From Candidatus Saccharibacteria bacterium UBA6175 (GTDB lineage Bacteria; Patescibacteriota; Saccharimonadia; Saccharimonadales; Saccharimonadaceae): 64,000 bases of DNA. The notes under the pieces were generated by a model. It made no database searches and was not told where the DNA came from. It was given only the letters and a program-made list of their open reading frames with translations. The DNA lies in NCBI GenBank assembly GCA_002422915.1, contig DITV01000004.1:15888-79887 (forward strand), given 5' to 3'. Of the stretch, positions 49,084 through 58,249 are shown in pieces. A program made the position numbers and the translations under genes. Position 1 is the stretch's first letter, and each line of letters opens with the position of its first letter.

Positions 49084-50325
49084 GTGACCACCACACCCAT
49101 CGCAACACACGACCACGCACCGGAAGCTACGACAGCTCCGGAAGAGCAGGCCGTTCAGACGAGGCGTTCGCGCTTCGTCTTCGGCGGTTTCTTGGCGGTC
49201 GCCGCCTTCTTCACGGGGCTCGCCCTGTTCCTCTTCGGGAACATCGGTCTCTACGGGCCGATCCCCTACCCGTGGTTGGCAGGCCTGATCATTGGCGTGT
49301 TCAACATCGCGATCATGATCTACCCGATCGTGCAGGCCCGCACCCACAAGGCGCAGGCCAAGGTCCGCACGATCGTCGCTATCGCAGCGATTCTCGTGGG
49401 ATTCATCGTGACACCGATCGCGATGTGGCTCGGACAGATGATCGTGGGCGACCAGAATGGCAATGCCGTGAACTACGTTCTCGGCGGAATCGCTCCGTTC
49501 GTGAATGCCATAGCGGCGTTCGCCCTGGCGTACATTACGCCGGCCCAGCGAAGCATCATACCGGACCTCGAAGTGCAGCTGGAGGTCGCACGCACCACGT
49601 TGGCACGCCGTCACCAGGAATGGACCGACGCGCGAGCTGAAGTGGATGCACTGACCACGTCCCGCAACACCAAGAAAGAAGGATGGGAGAGCCTCAACAC
49701 GGCCGCGCAAGCGGCCGAGAAGCTCGTGAAGAAAGCGAGCAAAGTGCTCAAGAAGGCGGACGTCAGCAAAGAGCTGACCGAAGCCAACAGGGCACACCCG
49801 CTCGCAGAGCAGGCGCTGACCGACCACCTCGCTGAGATCGCTGAGGACAAGAAGCTGGCGAAGGCCGGTTTGTCCGAAGAAGTCCGAGAGGCCGCCAAGG
49901 AGCGTCTTGTCGACCTGAACCGGGTGCTCCCTGAGAAGGAAGTGGCGGTCCAGGAGGCTCTGAGCCGAATGAAGCAGGCGAAGAGGAGCCTCGAAGCTTC
50001 CCCTGAATTCGCGGCGCTCGACGCTCGTACCGAGGAGTCGGTCAACGCCAACAAGCTTCGCGATGCAACCCAGAAGGAAGTGGACAAGATCGAGAAGCAG
50101 CTCACTGAGGCCACGAATACTATCTCGCAGAAGGGTGACCTTCACGCGAGGCAGCAAGCTGAGGTGGCGCGTCTGACCGACAAGATGGAGACGGCTCGGC
50201 GCAATGATGGAAACATGCTGCGCGACGTTGTCGCCGTACCGTCTGTCGCGTTGGTGCTGGCTGTCATCTTCTACCCGGGATGGTACATCTGGGTCGAGAC
50301 GACGCTGAAGTCGACCGGGCTGTAA
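49084..50325 (+). CDS. Four-helix membrane protein with long coiled coil, unknown family
   Basis: 413 aa from GTG at 49084, chosen because AAAGGAGGTG lies 8 nt upstream. Membrane helices near 32-52, 64-83, 96-117 and 131-151, a charged coiled coil of about 220 residues (160-385) and a final hydrophobic segment (about 388-407). The tail may fold back to the membrane. No family is recognised. GC is high (40 of 60 bases at 49201-49260; 35 of 60 at 49741-49800) against 29 of 60 in the next gene (53041-53100). Own promoter and 3' hairpin. Transfer from a GC-rich donor is plausible. Confidence 0.72.
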   Translation: MTTTPIATHDHAPEATTAPEEQAVQTRRSRFVFGGFLAVAAFFTGLALFLFGNIGLYGPIPYPWLAGLIIGVFNIAIMIYPIVQARTHKAQAKVRTIVAIAAILVGFIVTPIAMWLGQMIVGDQNGNAVNYVLGGIAPFVNAIAAFALAYITPAQRSIIPDLEVQLEVARTTLARRHQEWTDARAEVDALTTSRNTKKEGWESLNTAAQAAEKLVKKASKVLKKADVSKELTEANRAHPLAEQALTDHLAEIAEDKKLAKAGLSEEVREAAKERLVDLNRVLPEKEVAVQEALSRMKQAKRSLEASPEFAALDARTEESVNANKLRDATQKEVDKIEKQLTEATNTISQKGDLHARQQAEVARLTDKMETARRNDGNMLRDVVAVPSVALVLAVIFYPGWYIWVETTLKSTGL

Positions 50326-50341
50326 CAGCTTCTCGGTCGTC

Positions 50342-50379
50342 CGAGTGGGTGGCGGGCTCTTACAGCCGCCACCCACTCG
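50342..50379 (+). terminator. GC-rich hairpin at the end of the cassette
   Basis: 14-bp perfect stem CGAGTGGGTGGCGG/CCGCCACCCACTCG. There is no T-run, only CCCTTCAATTCC, so it is an atypical terminator or an mRNA 3' stabiliser. The rest of 50380-50506 shows nothing clear. Confidence 0.55.
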
Positions 50380-50506
50380 ACCCTTCAATTCCACCTTTTC
50401 TGCATACACCTTACCATTTCTTTAAGCCCGACAATCAACGAGTTGTCGCGCATAAAAATGTGGTAAATTGCGCGACGCTTATAGAGGAGAAAAACCGCTC
50501 ACGCTA

Positions 50507-50535
50507 TTGACAATTACGGTATAAAATGATAAAAT
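50507..50535 (+). promoter_or_regulatory. Promoter of the VirB6-like gene
   Basis: TTGACA, 17 bp, TAAAAT. Confidence 0.8.
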
Positions 50536-50586
50536 TCAATAGATATGTGGGAAGTGCTCCAACACCTATCGCATCGAGGGAACTTG

Positions 50587-53500
50587 ATGCGAGTCCTTAC
50601 TCATGCCATCGTCACCATTGTCACGGTGTTCTTACTGGCAGTTATCAGCAGCGTTCCTGCCTTTGCTGCCGACCCCGCTCGATGGGATGGTGACAAAATC
50701 CTTTACGAAGGCTTCACGCACGACCAGCGCACCGCCGATGGCACAAAGCCACCACGACTCAACAACAATCAGATTTACTATGTTGCTGGAACAACCCCTG
50801 ATCTCCTAGGTAACGGGGCTCAAGCACGCGTGATTTACTTCGACAGCGGTATTACGCTTGATCGAACCGATTCAGCGAATCTCCTCGTCTTCTCTTTAGA
50901 CAGTGGTGGTAACTACGGCACTGTTATTTCTGGCCCTACAAAGATTGCTCTCGTGCCCAAAGTGCTCAGCCCATCAAATACCCAAGCCGGATGGACCGGA
51001 GACTCCCTCACCTTTAATGGTATGAACTTTACCGGTAGCGGTGGCTCACCGCGTATTGCCAGTGGTAACGGGCCCCCTGCAGGTAGCCAGTACTACTCAA
51101 ACGCTAGTACCCCCGGTCTCGATGGCCGCGGGACACTTCGTGTGCTGTACTTCCCTGCGGGTGTAAATGTCAAAGAACAGACAACCGCCACCTACGCCGA
51201 GTATGTCATCGAGTCAAACGGGATCATCGGGCAACAGACTGGCGCGAATCAAACCGTGACCGTCGTGCCAGCCACCGTTGCCGACGGCGGTAACGTCAAC
51301 CCAGACGGCAGCTCGGCAACAAGCTGTAATGTTGAAGGAATTGGCTGGATTGTTTGTCCGGTGACCAACTTCCTAGCGTGGGCAATGGACCGAATCTTTG
51401 ACCTGATTGCGGGCTACCTTGAAGTCACACCACTTTCTACCGACACTTCTTCGTCGCTGTACCAAGCATGGAATATCATTCGAAGCATCGCCAACATTGC
51501 CTTTGTGATCGCCTTCCTCATTATCATCTTCTCTCAGATCACCGGTGTTGGTCTGACGAATTATAGTGTGAAGAAGCTCTTGCCACGGCTCATCATCACC
51601 GCTGTGCTCGTGAACCTGTCCTATTTCATCGCCGCCATTGCAGTCGACCTTTCAAACGTTGCCGGGTACAGCGTTCAATCAATCTTTGTGAGCTTGCGCG
51701 AACAAATTGAAATGGCTAACCCAAACCGGATCGTGACCTGGGAAAGTGTGACCGGATACATTTTGACGGCAACTGCCGCTGGGACTGCTGCTGCAGTCAC
51801 GATTGGTGGTATCGTCATTAGTTCGGGCGCCAGCCTTTCAGCAGCGTTGGTGCTCCTGCTCCCTATGCTGGTTGGCCTCATCATTGCCGTGCTGGTCGCT
51901 CTGGTTGTATTGGCCGCACGACAAGCACTTATCATCATCCTGATTGTATTAGCCCCGCTGGCGTTTGTGGCGTTCCTGTTGCCAAACACTGAGAAGCTGT
52001 TCGATAAATGGCGCAGCATCTTCATCACCATGCTGGTGTTCTTCCCACTCTTTGCGCTCATTTTTGGTGGGTCTCAACTTGCTGCCCAGATTATTATTCA
52101 GACCGCCAGTGGCGACAATGCTATTAACATCATTCTGCTTGCTATGTTTGTACAAGTGGCACCATTGGTACTCACACCACTCCTGGTGCGATTTAGTGGA
52201 AGTATCATCGGTCGTATCGCCGGCTTCGTCAACGACCCAGGGAAGGGACTCATCGACCGCACTCGTACCTGGAGCAAAACCCAATCCGAATACCTGGCTG
52301 CTCGAAACATGGCTCGACGCGACCCGGTCCGCTCTCGTCAGGTCTTCCGACGATTCGCACTGAGTATGGATGAGCGAAGGCGACAGCAAGAAGCACGACT
52401 CGCTTCATACAAAGAAGCAGCCGATGCCCGTTGGACTAACTCGCAAGGCTTTAGTGACATTCAACAAGACATGCGCTACAACCAAGAACTTAAGACTACC
52501 GGTGAAGAGCGCGCCAGCCTTCGCTTTGAAGAGTCGCGTACCGGCAGCGCCCGCGTCCGTCAGCTTGATCTCAATGCACGCCAAGTACGTGCGCAGCTGG
52601 ATAATGCCAAGGTTTCGGCTGATATTCAGTGGGACTCAAACCGTTCAAATATGGTTGCCCAAGAGCGACTTCGTTCTCGTGTCCTTAAAGACCAACTCAG
52701 TGCGATTCATTCATCTCATGATGCTGAGTTCGAAGAGTTCAAGGCCGGTCGCGCCAGTGCTGGCACCCCAGTAAGTGCAGCCGTTTCTGCAATGATGCGC
52801 CAGTCACAAAACGATACTCGTTTGATGGCCATGAACGCGATGCGGGCTGAATCTGCCAAGCGCCAGGTAAATGAAGAGCTCACTGCTGCATTGAAACAAA
52901 ATACGCAGCGTATTGACGGCCAGCTCCTCCAAACCTACGCTGGAGGTATTCAAAATGTGAGTGGCGCACAACGCGCACTGGCTGCGGCGATCGCCGCTCA
53001 GGACAAGGCATCTGCCGAGGCGCAATCAAACGCGCTCACCATTCTGGCTGATGCAAACCTTGGCGATAACGTTGTCACCAAGATAGCCCTTGGCCAAAAC
53101 GCGGGTACTAGTATCATCATCACCGAAGATATGCGTAAGGCTGCGACTGCCAAGATCGCTGGTGGCGCCAACGCGACTGAGATCCTCAACCTCATGACCG
53201 AGCTTGATCTTAACCCGTCAGCCGCCAACCAAGATATTCGTCAAATCTTCCACGATGAGCTTATCAAGAACCCGAACAAGCCGAAGTTTGCTGGAGCTGG
53301 TATTCTGGCCGAGGCCAAACAAGGTCTTGCGCCACTGTCTGGTAAAGCTCGTATTGATGAATGGATTGCGCTCACCATCAACTCAGATAAGCTCAGCTCT
53401 GCCGAGGTACTGGTTACCCAGGACAAGGATTACCTCACGGCAATCCGCGACACACTTCGCAGCAACCTGTCCTCTGTTCCAATTTCTTCACAAGCCAAAG

Positions 53501-53604
53501 CGAATATTCGCCAAGCATTGGCAATGGCACGCCGCACCCCACAATATGCTGGTAAGATTGCTGAGCGTCGCGCTATCCTCGATGACATTGAACGCTACCT
53601 ATAG
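50587..53604 (+). CDS. VirB6/TrbL-like membrane protein with duplicated exterior domain
   Basis: 1005 aa. The ATG at 50587 has SD GAGGGA and yields a clean signal peptide ending AFA-ADP near residue 27. Residues about 30-124 and 133-228 are a tandem duplication (both with W-x-GD, a central Y-Y/IYY and ending in a T-x-x-L/V-VP strand). A core of six or so membrane helices (about 258-545) has the TrbL/VirB6 pattern (ARQALIIILIVLAPLAFVAFLLPNT, then W-x-x-x-F and the MLVFFPLFALIFGG helix). The last 450 residues are a charged helical cytoplasmic tail. No VirB4 or coupling ATPase is adjacent. It overlaps truB by 10 bp. Confidence 0.75.
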   Translation: MRVLTHAIVTIVTVFLLAVISSVPAFAADPARWDGDKILYEGFTHDQRTADGTKPPRLNNNQIYYVAGTTPDLLGNGAQARVIYFDSGITLDRTDSANLLVFSLDSGGNYGTVISGPTKIALVPKVLSPSNTQAGWTGDSLTFNGMNFTGSGGSPRIASGNGPPAGSQYYSNASTPGLDGRGTLRVLYFPAGVNVKEQTTATYAEYVIESNGIIGQQTGANQTVTVVPATVADGGNVNPDGSSATSCNVEGIGWIVCPVTNFLAWAMDRIFDLIAGYLEVTPLSTDTSSSLYQAWNIIRSIANIAFVIAFLIIIFSQITGVGLTNYSVKKLLPRLIITAVLVNLSYFIAAIAVDLSNVAGYSVQSIFVSLREQIEMANPNRIVTWESVTGYILTATAAGTAAAVTIGGIVISSGASLSAALVLLLPMLVGLIIAVLVALVVLAARQALIIILIVLAPLAFVAFLLPNTEKLFDKWRSIFITMLVFFPLFALIFGGSQLAAQIIIQTASGDNAINIILLAMFVQVAPLVLTPLLVRFSGSIIGRIAGFVNDPGKGLIDRTRTWSKTQSEYLAARNMARRDPVRSRQVFRRFALSMDERRRQQEARLASYKEAADARWTNSQGFSDIQQDMRYNQELKTTGEERASLRFEESRTGSARVRQLDLNARQVRAQLDNAKVSADIQWDSNRSNMVAQERLRSRVLKDQLSAIHSSHDAEFEEFKAGRASAGTPVSAAVSAMMRQSQNDTRLMAMNAMRAESAKRQVNEELTAALKQNTQRIDGQLLQTYAGGIQNVSGAQRALAAAIAAQDKASAEAQSNALTILADANLGDNVVTKIALGQNAGTSIIITEDMRKAATAKIAGGANATEILNLMTELDLNPSAANQDIRQIFHDELIKNPNKPKFAGAGILAEAKQGLAPLSGKARIDEWIALTINSDKLSSAEVLVTQDKDYLTAIRDTLRSNLSSVPISSQAKANIRQALAMARRTPQYAGKIAERRAILDDIERYL

Positions 53605-54260
53605 TCGTTCATAACGGAATCAAGATCGAGGGCATCTTCTACTGAATAGTCCGCAACCTTCGTTCGCCTCAGCTGTGTGCAATAGGCTGCTGAACCAAGC
53701 GCCTGGCCTATGTCTTGTGCAAGCGTACGAATATACGTCCCGCTTGAAACGTGCACCCGAATCTTAATTTCTGGGTATGAATACTCAACGAGGTCGAGTG
53801 AATATACGGTCACCTGGCGTTCGGGCATTTCAACCTCAATCCCCTTGCGGGCGAGGTCATACGCTCGTTGGCCGTTGATCTTAATGGCACTGTAGATGGG
53901 AGGACGCTGAGTGATCTCGCCGGTAAAGCGATGTAATACAGCGTCCACCTCTTCACGTGATGGCTCTGGGCCGTCAACAGCAACAACCTCTCCTTCGGGG
54001 TCACCCGTCGTACTGGTCTGGCCTAAGCGTATGGTGGCTTCATATTCCTTATCGAGTTTGGAATACTGCATGGCATTACGGCATTCTTTACCGGTCACAA
54101 TAATCATCAGGCCAGTGGCAAACGGGTCGAGCGTACCGGTGTGGCCAACTTTCGCCTTCTTGCCAAGCTCCTGGCTCAAGCGGCGACGAACGCGCGCCAC
54201 AACTCCAAAGCTGGTCATGCCAGCGGGCTTATCAATTAAAAGAATACTGTCTCCGTGCAT
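53595..54260 (-). CDS. truB: tRNA pseudouridine-55 synthase
   Basis: 221 aa. IDKPAGMTSFGVV and KVGHTGTLDPFATGLM with the catalytic Asp in GTLDP. It modifies U55 in the T-loop. The C-terminal PUA-like part is short, so the protein is smaller than the E. coli enzyme. No SD; TATACT (54268-54273, minus) ends 7 nt before the ATG. Confidence 0.96.
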   Translation of the reverse strand: MHGDSILLIDKPAGMTSFGVVARVRRRLSQELGKKAKVGHTGTLDPFATGLMIIVTGKECRNAMQYSKLDKEYEATIRLGQTSTTGDPEGEVVAVDGPEPSREEVDAVLHRFTGEITQRPPIYSAIKINGQRAYDLARKGIEVEMPERQVTVYSLDLVEYSYPEIKIRVHVSSGTYIRTLAQDIGQALGSAAYCTQLRRTKVADYSVEDALDLDSVMNDYR

Positions 54261-54280
54261 ACCGTTCAGTATACCCTAGC

Positions 54281-55852
54281 CTAGAGTTGGCCGGGGATTT
54301 TGAACTGAGCAGGGTCATTCGTCGTCACTGCAGCCGGTGTAATGGCCGGTGCGGGCGCGACAGGTCCTGGAGTAGGTTCAGAGGCGAGTATGTCGCCAAG
54401 ACGCTCTGGTACCGGTGGCGTTAGCGGTGTCAATGGCGCTACCGGAGCCATAGGAGCCGGAGGTGCGTAGGGGCCCGTGGGAACCGCTGGTGTAGCAAGC
54501 GGGTTAGCTGAAAAGTCAGGAATCGCCGGTGGCATTGGAAGGCCAAGATCACTTGGCGATGGCGCGACGGGAGTCACTGGCGTAATCGGTGCGATCACAA
54601 CAGGGGTCGCAGTGGGCGGTGCCGGTTCAGGGGCCTGTGAGCCACCCAGAACATAACCTGGTGAGGCAGATTCATTGGCGTTCATCGGTGGTGGTGTTCC
54701 CTCACCTCCCAAATACGAATGGCTTAAAATCGTCTTGTTCTGTTCGTTTTCGGCCTCTTTACGGGCATCGTCTGCAGCTTGCTCGGTCGTCGCATTTAAG
54801 GTACCGCCAAGAGTTGGTTCGACCACTGCAGGTCCCCCGCTTGGCGCGGTGTCGTCTTGCAAAGCGTACACCCCGGCAGCCGTGGCATTGGCAGTGTGAT
54901 CAAGCATGTCGGTGGCCTTTTCAGCCGCCTGTTCTTGCTGATGCGCTTTGACGCGCTTGTCCATTTCTTCTAGGGTTTCAGAGGGCTGATGCGTAATAGA
55001 TAGACTGTCAGAGGATGGCGTAGCCTCTGCTGGTGTAGACGTAGTTTCGGATTCAGATGGAGAAGCGATTGGTCCCTTTGAGCCATCATACGGTTCTTCA
55101 AGCTTTGTCGCGATCAACTGTTGGTCTGCGCCAGCAGCGATAAGTTGCGATGCCATTGTCATTACCGTGGCAGTCGTGTGCTTGTTACTAAATCGTTCGG
55201 TTGCGGCAACGATACCCGTAAGGAGTGCTGTTGCACTTTGTGCGTCGAGTATTAAGGTGTCTTTGTCGGTTTTCAGCGCATCGGCAATGCCGGCGAGCAT
55301 TTCGCTCAGGCTACTGGCACCCGATTCGTGCCAATCAATACCACCAAGTGTGCTGGTTTGATCGCCGGCCGTTACCGTCACAACGGTCGCATCGTGCAGG
55401 ATCTGCCCATGATCTACTAGGGCTTTGTCGAGGTGATCCTGATTATCAACGCCAAGCGCAAGCACCAACTCAACATTGTAGTCACCCTGACTAAACTCGA
55501 GGTCGTTACTGGTAATTGTGGTTTTGTAAGGAGTGATGTAGATCTTAACCGAGTCGCCTTCAACCTTATAGCGAAGGTGGTCGGCCTTCTCTTTATCGAG
55601 CGCAATAATAAAGTCACGAAGGCTATCGGTCGTGTCATCGAGTACCTTTTCGGGCTCGAGGAAGGCAATCGCAGGAGGAACCGTGCCACTAAACACGGCG
55701 GTTGCATGCTTGCCAAGACTATCAAGCATCAGTGTCATACCAATTGCTGCCGCCAAAGAATCAACCGAAGGGTTGTTCGAGACCGTCACGAGAATGTTGG
55801 TCGAGCCTTGTATCTTCTCGATCACCTGTTGTTTGGCTTTTGTGTCGTCCAT
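54281..55852 (-). CDS. Degenerate DHH-family protein with disordered Pro-rich tail
   Basis: 523 aa. Residues about 1-255 follow the NrnA/DHH fold, but the metal motifs are eroded: the HxNPDxD site reads SNNPSVD (only D31 kept) and DHH reads DWH (173-175). The remaining 270 residues are Pro/Ala/Thr-rich and probably disordered, with repeated AP and TPVxP runs. Position next to truB matches nrnA in many Gram-positive genomes, so descent from an oligoribonuclease is likely, with catalysis probably lost. Promoter TTGACG-18-TATAGT at 55891-55920. Confidence 0.72.
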   Translation of the reverse strand: MDDTKAKQQVIEKIQGSTNILVTVSNNPSVDSLAAAIGMTLMLDSLGKHATAVFSGTVPPAIAFLEPEKVLDDTTDSLRDFIIALDKEKADHLRYKVEGDSVKIYITPYKTTITSNDLEFSQGDYNVELVLALGVDNQDHLDKALVDHGQILHDATVVTVTAGDQTSTLGGIDWHESGASSLSEMLAGIADALKTDKDTLILDAQSATALLTGIVAATERFSNKHTTATVMTMASQLIAAGADQQLIATKLEEPYDGSKGPIASPSESETTSTPAEATPSSDSLSITHQPSETLEEMDKRVKAHQQEQAAEKATDMLDHTANATAAGVYALQDDTAPSGGPAVVEPTLGGTLNATTEQAADDARKEAENEQNKTILSHSYLGGEGTPPPMNANESASPGYVLGGSQAPEPAPPTATPVVIAPITPVTPVAPSPSDLGLPMPPAIPDFSANPLATPAVPTGPYAPPAPMAPVAPLTPLTPPVPERLGDILASEPTPGPVAPAPAITPAAVTTNDPAQFKIPGQL

Positions 55853-55890
55853 AGTGGTGTTTTCTTTTTTGTGTTATGAGGGTTAGCCTC

Positions 55891-55920
55891 ACTATAGCAT
55901 AAGGGGTTTTAAAGCGTCAA
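55891..55920 (-). promoter_or_regulatory. Promoter of the DHH-like gene
   Basis: TTGACG, 18 bp, TATAGT with TGC before the -10, minus strand. Confidence 0.65.
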
Positions 55921-55937
55921 TAAAAGTCCCCTGCCCC

Positions 55938-55966
55938 TTTACATTTTAGGACTTTTCCTCTATAAT
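55938..55966 (+). promoter_or_regulatory. rpsT promoter
   Basis: TTTACA, 17 bp, TATAAT. Leader of about 37 nt with SD AAAGGAA. Confidence 0.8.
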
Positions 55967-56009
55967 CACCCCTTGACTAGATACATCACGTAAGAGGTAA
56001 AGGAAACGA

Positions 56010-56417
56010 ATGCCAATCATCAAATCCGCTATTAAGCGAGCAAAGCAAACTATTAAGCGCCGAGACCGCAACGTCGGCATTAAGCGTGACATCAAAGAAG
56101 CCGTCAAAGCTTTCCACGCAAAGCCAAGCGCTGAAACACTTTCAAAAGCACACAGCGAAATTGACACCGCGGTAAAGAAGAATCTTTTGAACAAGAACAC
56201 CGCCGCTCGCCGAAAGGCAGGCCTCTCTAAGGCTGCCAAAGCTGCTGGCGTCAAACTTGGCGTCACCAAGAAAACAACTGCTAAGCCAGTTGCGGCAAAA
56301 GCACCTGCTACCAAAGCTGCCCCTAAAGCTGCTGCTGCGAAGAAGCCTGCCGCTAAGACAGCTGCTCCAGCTGCTGCCAAAAAAGCACCAGCCAAAAAAC
56401 CTGCTGCTAAAAAGTAA
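56010..56417 (+). CDS. rpsT: Ribosomal protein bS20 with histone H1-like tail
   Basis: 135 aa. Residues 1-85 are a normal bS20 (MPIIKSAIKRAKQTIKRRDRN, then AHSEIDTAVKKNLLNKNTAARRKAGL). The last 50 residues are an added Lys/Ala/Pro tail of AAKKPAAK type, as in histone H1-like and actinobacterial HU proteins. It may bind rRNA or DNA. Terminator follows at 56435-56465. Confidence 0.95.
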   Translation: MPIIKSAIKRAKQTIKRRDRNVGIKRDIKEAVKAFHAKPSAETLSKAHSEIDTAVKKNLLNKNTAARRKAGLSKAAKAAGVKLGVTKKTTAKPVAAKAPATKAAPKAAAAKKPAAKTAAPAAAKKAPAKKPAAKK

Positions 56418-56434
56418 GCTTACGCGCTCCTTAC

Positions 56435-56465
56435 AAAATACACCTCATTGAGGTGTATTTTTCTT
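56435..56465 (+). terminator. rpsT terminator, bidirectional
   Basis: 11-bp stem AAATACACCTC/GAGGTGTATTT with a three-base loop, followed by TTCTT. On the other strand the A-run becomes a T-run and can end the holA transcript. Confidence 0.9.
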
Positions 56466-57360
56466 ATAAGCTCGCGAGCGTCTTCTGGATAACGAGCCAC
56501 GGCTCCCCGCGAGAAAGCTTGAGGTCGGCATCGGCTTTTGCAAACAGTCGAAGTGCTCGTCGGATGCCGTTCGGGCCTAGTCGACGAGCCTGCGCTGCAA
56601 GTTTACCCGCAACGTAAGGGTGAATACCAAAATCTTTTGTGGGTGTGTCCTCTTTACTGGCCAGTCCAACGGCCGCCAATTGCACCACTTGGGACGAAAG
56701 GAGCGCGAACAATCGATATGGTTCTTCGGTCAATTCGAGTGTCTGAAGAATCGAATATACTTGGCTTTGCTTTCCTTGAAGGGCCAGCTCGAGGATCTGA
56801 AAGACGCTCTCAGTCGGGTTTGCTTCAACATGCTCATCGATACTCGCAGTGGTAATCGACGAAAGGTGCGACAGCTTCTCGATAGCTGACGCCAGCTGCC
56901 ATTGATCAAGCCCGACTCTCGCCACGAGGTGACGCGCCAGTGAGCCAGAAAGAGCGATTCCAGCCTGCCTGGCACGCTCTTCGACCCACTGCTCTGCCGT
57001 ACTTCTGTCTTTGTCGGTCCAAAGTAGAAATTCCTTTACCGCTCCCCCGCTTTTTAACACTTTATAGGTAGCGGTTCGTTTATCGGGTTTTTCGTCGACC
57101 AACACAAGGTGAGTTGAATCGGCGACTCGCTCCAGCCAATCAGGAAATTGACTCCATATGTTGGTATTTTGAGAAAGATTACGAATAATAATTAGGCGCT
57201 GTGAAGCAAATAACGTTGCACCCATTAAAAGGTCGGGTAGCTGGCGCAGCTCCAGTTCGGTGCCATCGAATCGCTCCGGCTCTTCAGGTGAAGCAGCAAT
57301 AATCCGCGACACTTCATCGTGCACTGCAAAGCTGTTTTCTCCAATCAACGCAGTAATCAT
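56464..57360 (-). CDS. holA: DNA polymerase III delta subunit
   Basis: 298 aa. N-terminal MITALIGENSFAVHDEVSRI, central LVLVDEKPDKRTATYKVLK and the C-terminal helical collar KLAAQARRLGPNGIRRALRLFAKADADLKLSRG are typical of HolA. It loads the sliding clamp. No SD; TATACT (57367-57372, minus) ends 6 nt before the ATG. Last gene of the polA-HAD-x-mutM-holA block. Confidence 0.92.
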   Translation of the reverse strand: MITALIGENSFAVHDEVSRIIAASPEEPERFDGTELELRQLPDLLMGATLFASQRLIIIRNLSQNTNIWSQFPDWLERVADSTHLVLVDEKPDKRTATYKVLKSGGAVKEFLLWTDKDRSTAEQWVEERARQAGIALSGSLARHLVARVGLDQWQLASAIEKLSHLSSITTASIDEHVEANPTESVFQILELALQGKQSQVYSILQTLELTEEPYRLFALLSSQVVQLAAVGLASKEDTPTKDFGIHPYVAGKLAAQARRLGPNGIRRALRLFAKADADLKLSRGEPWLVIQKTLASL

Positions 57361-57374
57361 GTCTCTAGTATACC

Positions 57375-58244
57375 TTAGGGAAGCTGGCAGACCGGACAGG
57401 TATGCGTGCCGCGGCCAGCAACACGTGATTTCTCAATAACTGAATGGCATCGTGGACACTCCTGGCCTTCGCGGCGGAAGACGCGTGCAAAATCCATATA
57501 ACTCCCCTTCTTCCCCTCAGCATTCACATAATTCTGGTTTGAAGAGCCGCCTTTTTCAATAGCGAGATTCATGACGTCGCGTAACTCACTGTAGAGCAAA
57601 GCGAATTCGTCTTTGGTCACCGAGCCCACCAAGCGCGTCGGATGAATTTTGGCACCCCACAGCGATTCATCAGCATAGATATTCCCCACTCCTGCCACAA
57701 CGGATTGGTCGAGGAACGCCGCTTTAATTGAAGTTTTGGCACGCCTGGTAAAGCGAGCGGCAAATTGCTCAGCGGTGAAATCGGCAGCTAGTGGTTCAGG
57801 CCCCACCTTCTTCATAAAATCAATCTCTGGCACTTCAAGTGTTGGCAGTAAGCGAACCCAACCAAACTTACGTTGATCGTTAAAATAGAGGGTTGAACCG
57901 TCGGTAAAGTTAATTGTGACGCGGGTCGAGCGGTCCGGCAATGCATTCACTAAACTATCATTTGGGTGGCCAGCGCCAAAGCGAACCCCGTTGGCGACAA
58001 ACACCAGCTGGCCAGTCATTTTTAAATGCACCATGAGTGTATAGTCAGTGCTCAGCTCAATAAGCAAGACTTTTGCGCGGCGATGAATTGCCGTTATCTC
58101 AGCACCAATCATGAACTCATCTACATCGGTCTGTGCGTTCGGGAAGCTCTTTGGGTTGTCTGTTGAAGCGGCCCTGATTGTCTTGCCAACAATCAAGCCT
58201 GAAAGCCCTCGTCGTACTGTCTCGACTTCAGGGAGCTCAGGCAT
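57375..58244 (-). CDS. mutM: Formamidopyrimidine-DNA glycosylase
   Basis: 289 aa. MPELPEVETVRRGL with catalytic P2 and E3, helix-two-turn-helix region GVGNIYADESLW, and a C-terminal zinc finger with CPRC and CPVC. It removes 8-oxoguanine. Long for the family by about 15 residues. Lies 5 bp after the upstream membrane-protein gene. Confidence 0.96.
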   Translation of the reverse strand: MPELPEVETVRRGLSGLIVGKTIRAASTDNPKSFPNAQTDVDEFMIGAEITAIHRRAKVLLIELSTDYTLMVHLKMTGQLVFVANGVRFGAGHPNDSLVNALPDRSTRVTINFTDGSTLYFNDQRKFGWVRLLPTLEVPEIDFMKKVGPEPLAADFTAEQFAARFTRRAKTSIKAAFLDQSVVAGVGNIYADESLWGAKIHPTRLVGSVTKDEFALLYSELRDVMNLAIEKGGSSNQNYVNAEGKKGSYMDFARVFRREGQECPRCHSVIEKSRVAGRGTHTCPVCQLP

Positions 58245-58249
58245 ACGGC

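Noticed and set aside
49057..50409. A 450-codon open frame on the minus strand opposite the GC-rich cassette gene.
   Set aside because: It is a GC-driven shadow: the plus strand has promoter, perfect SD, membrane helices and coiled coil, while the minus frame is Arg/His/Leu-rich without domains and has no SD.
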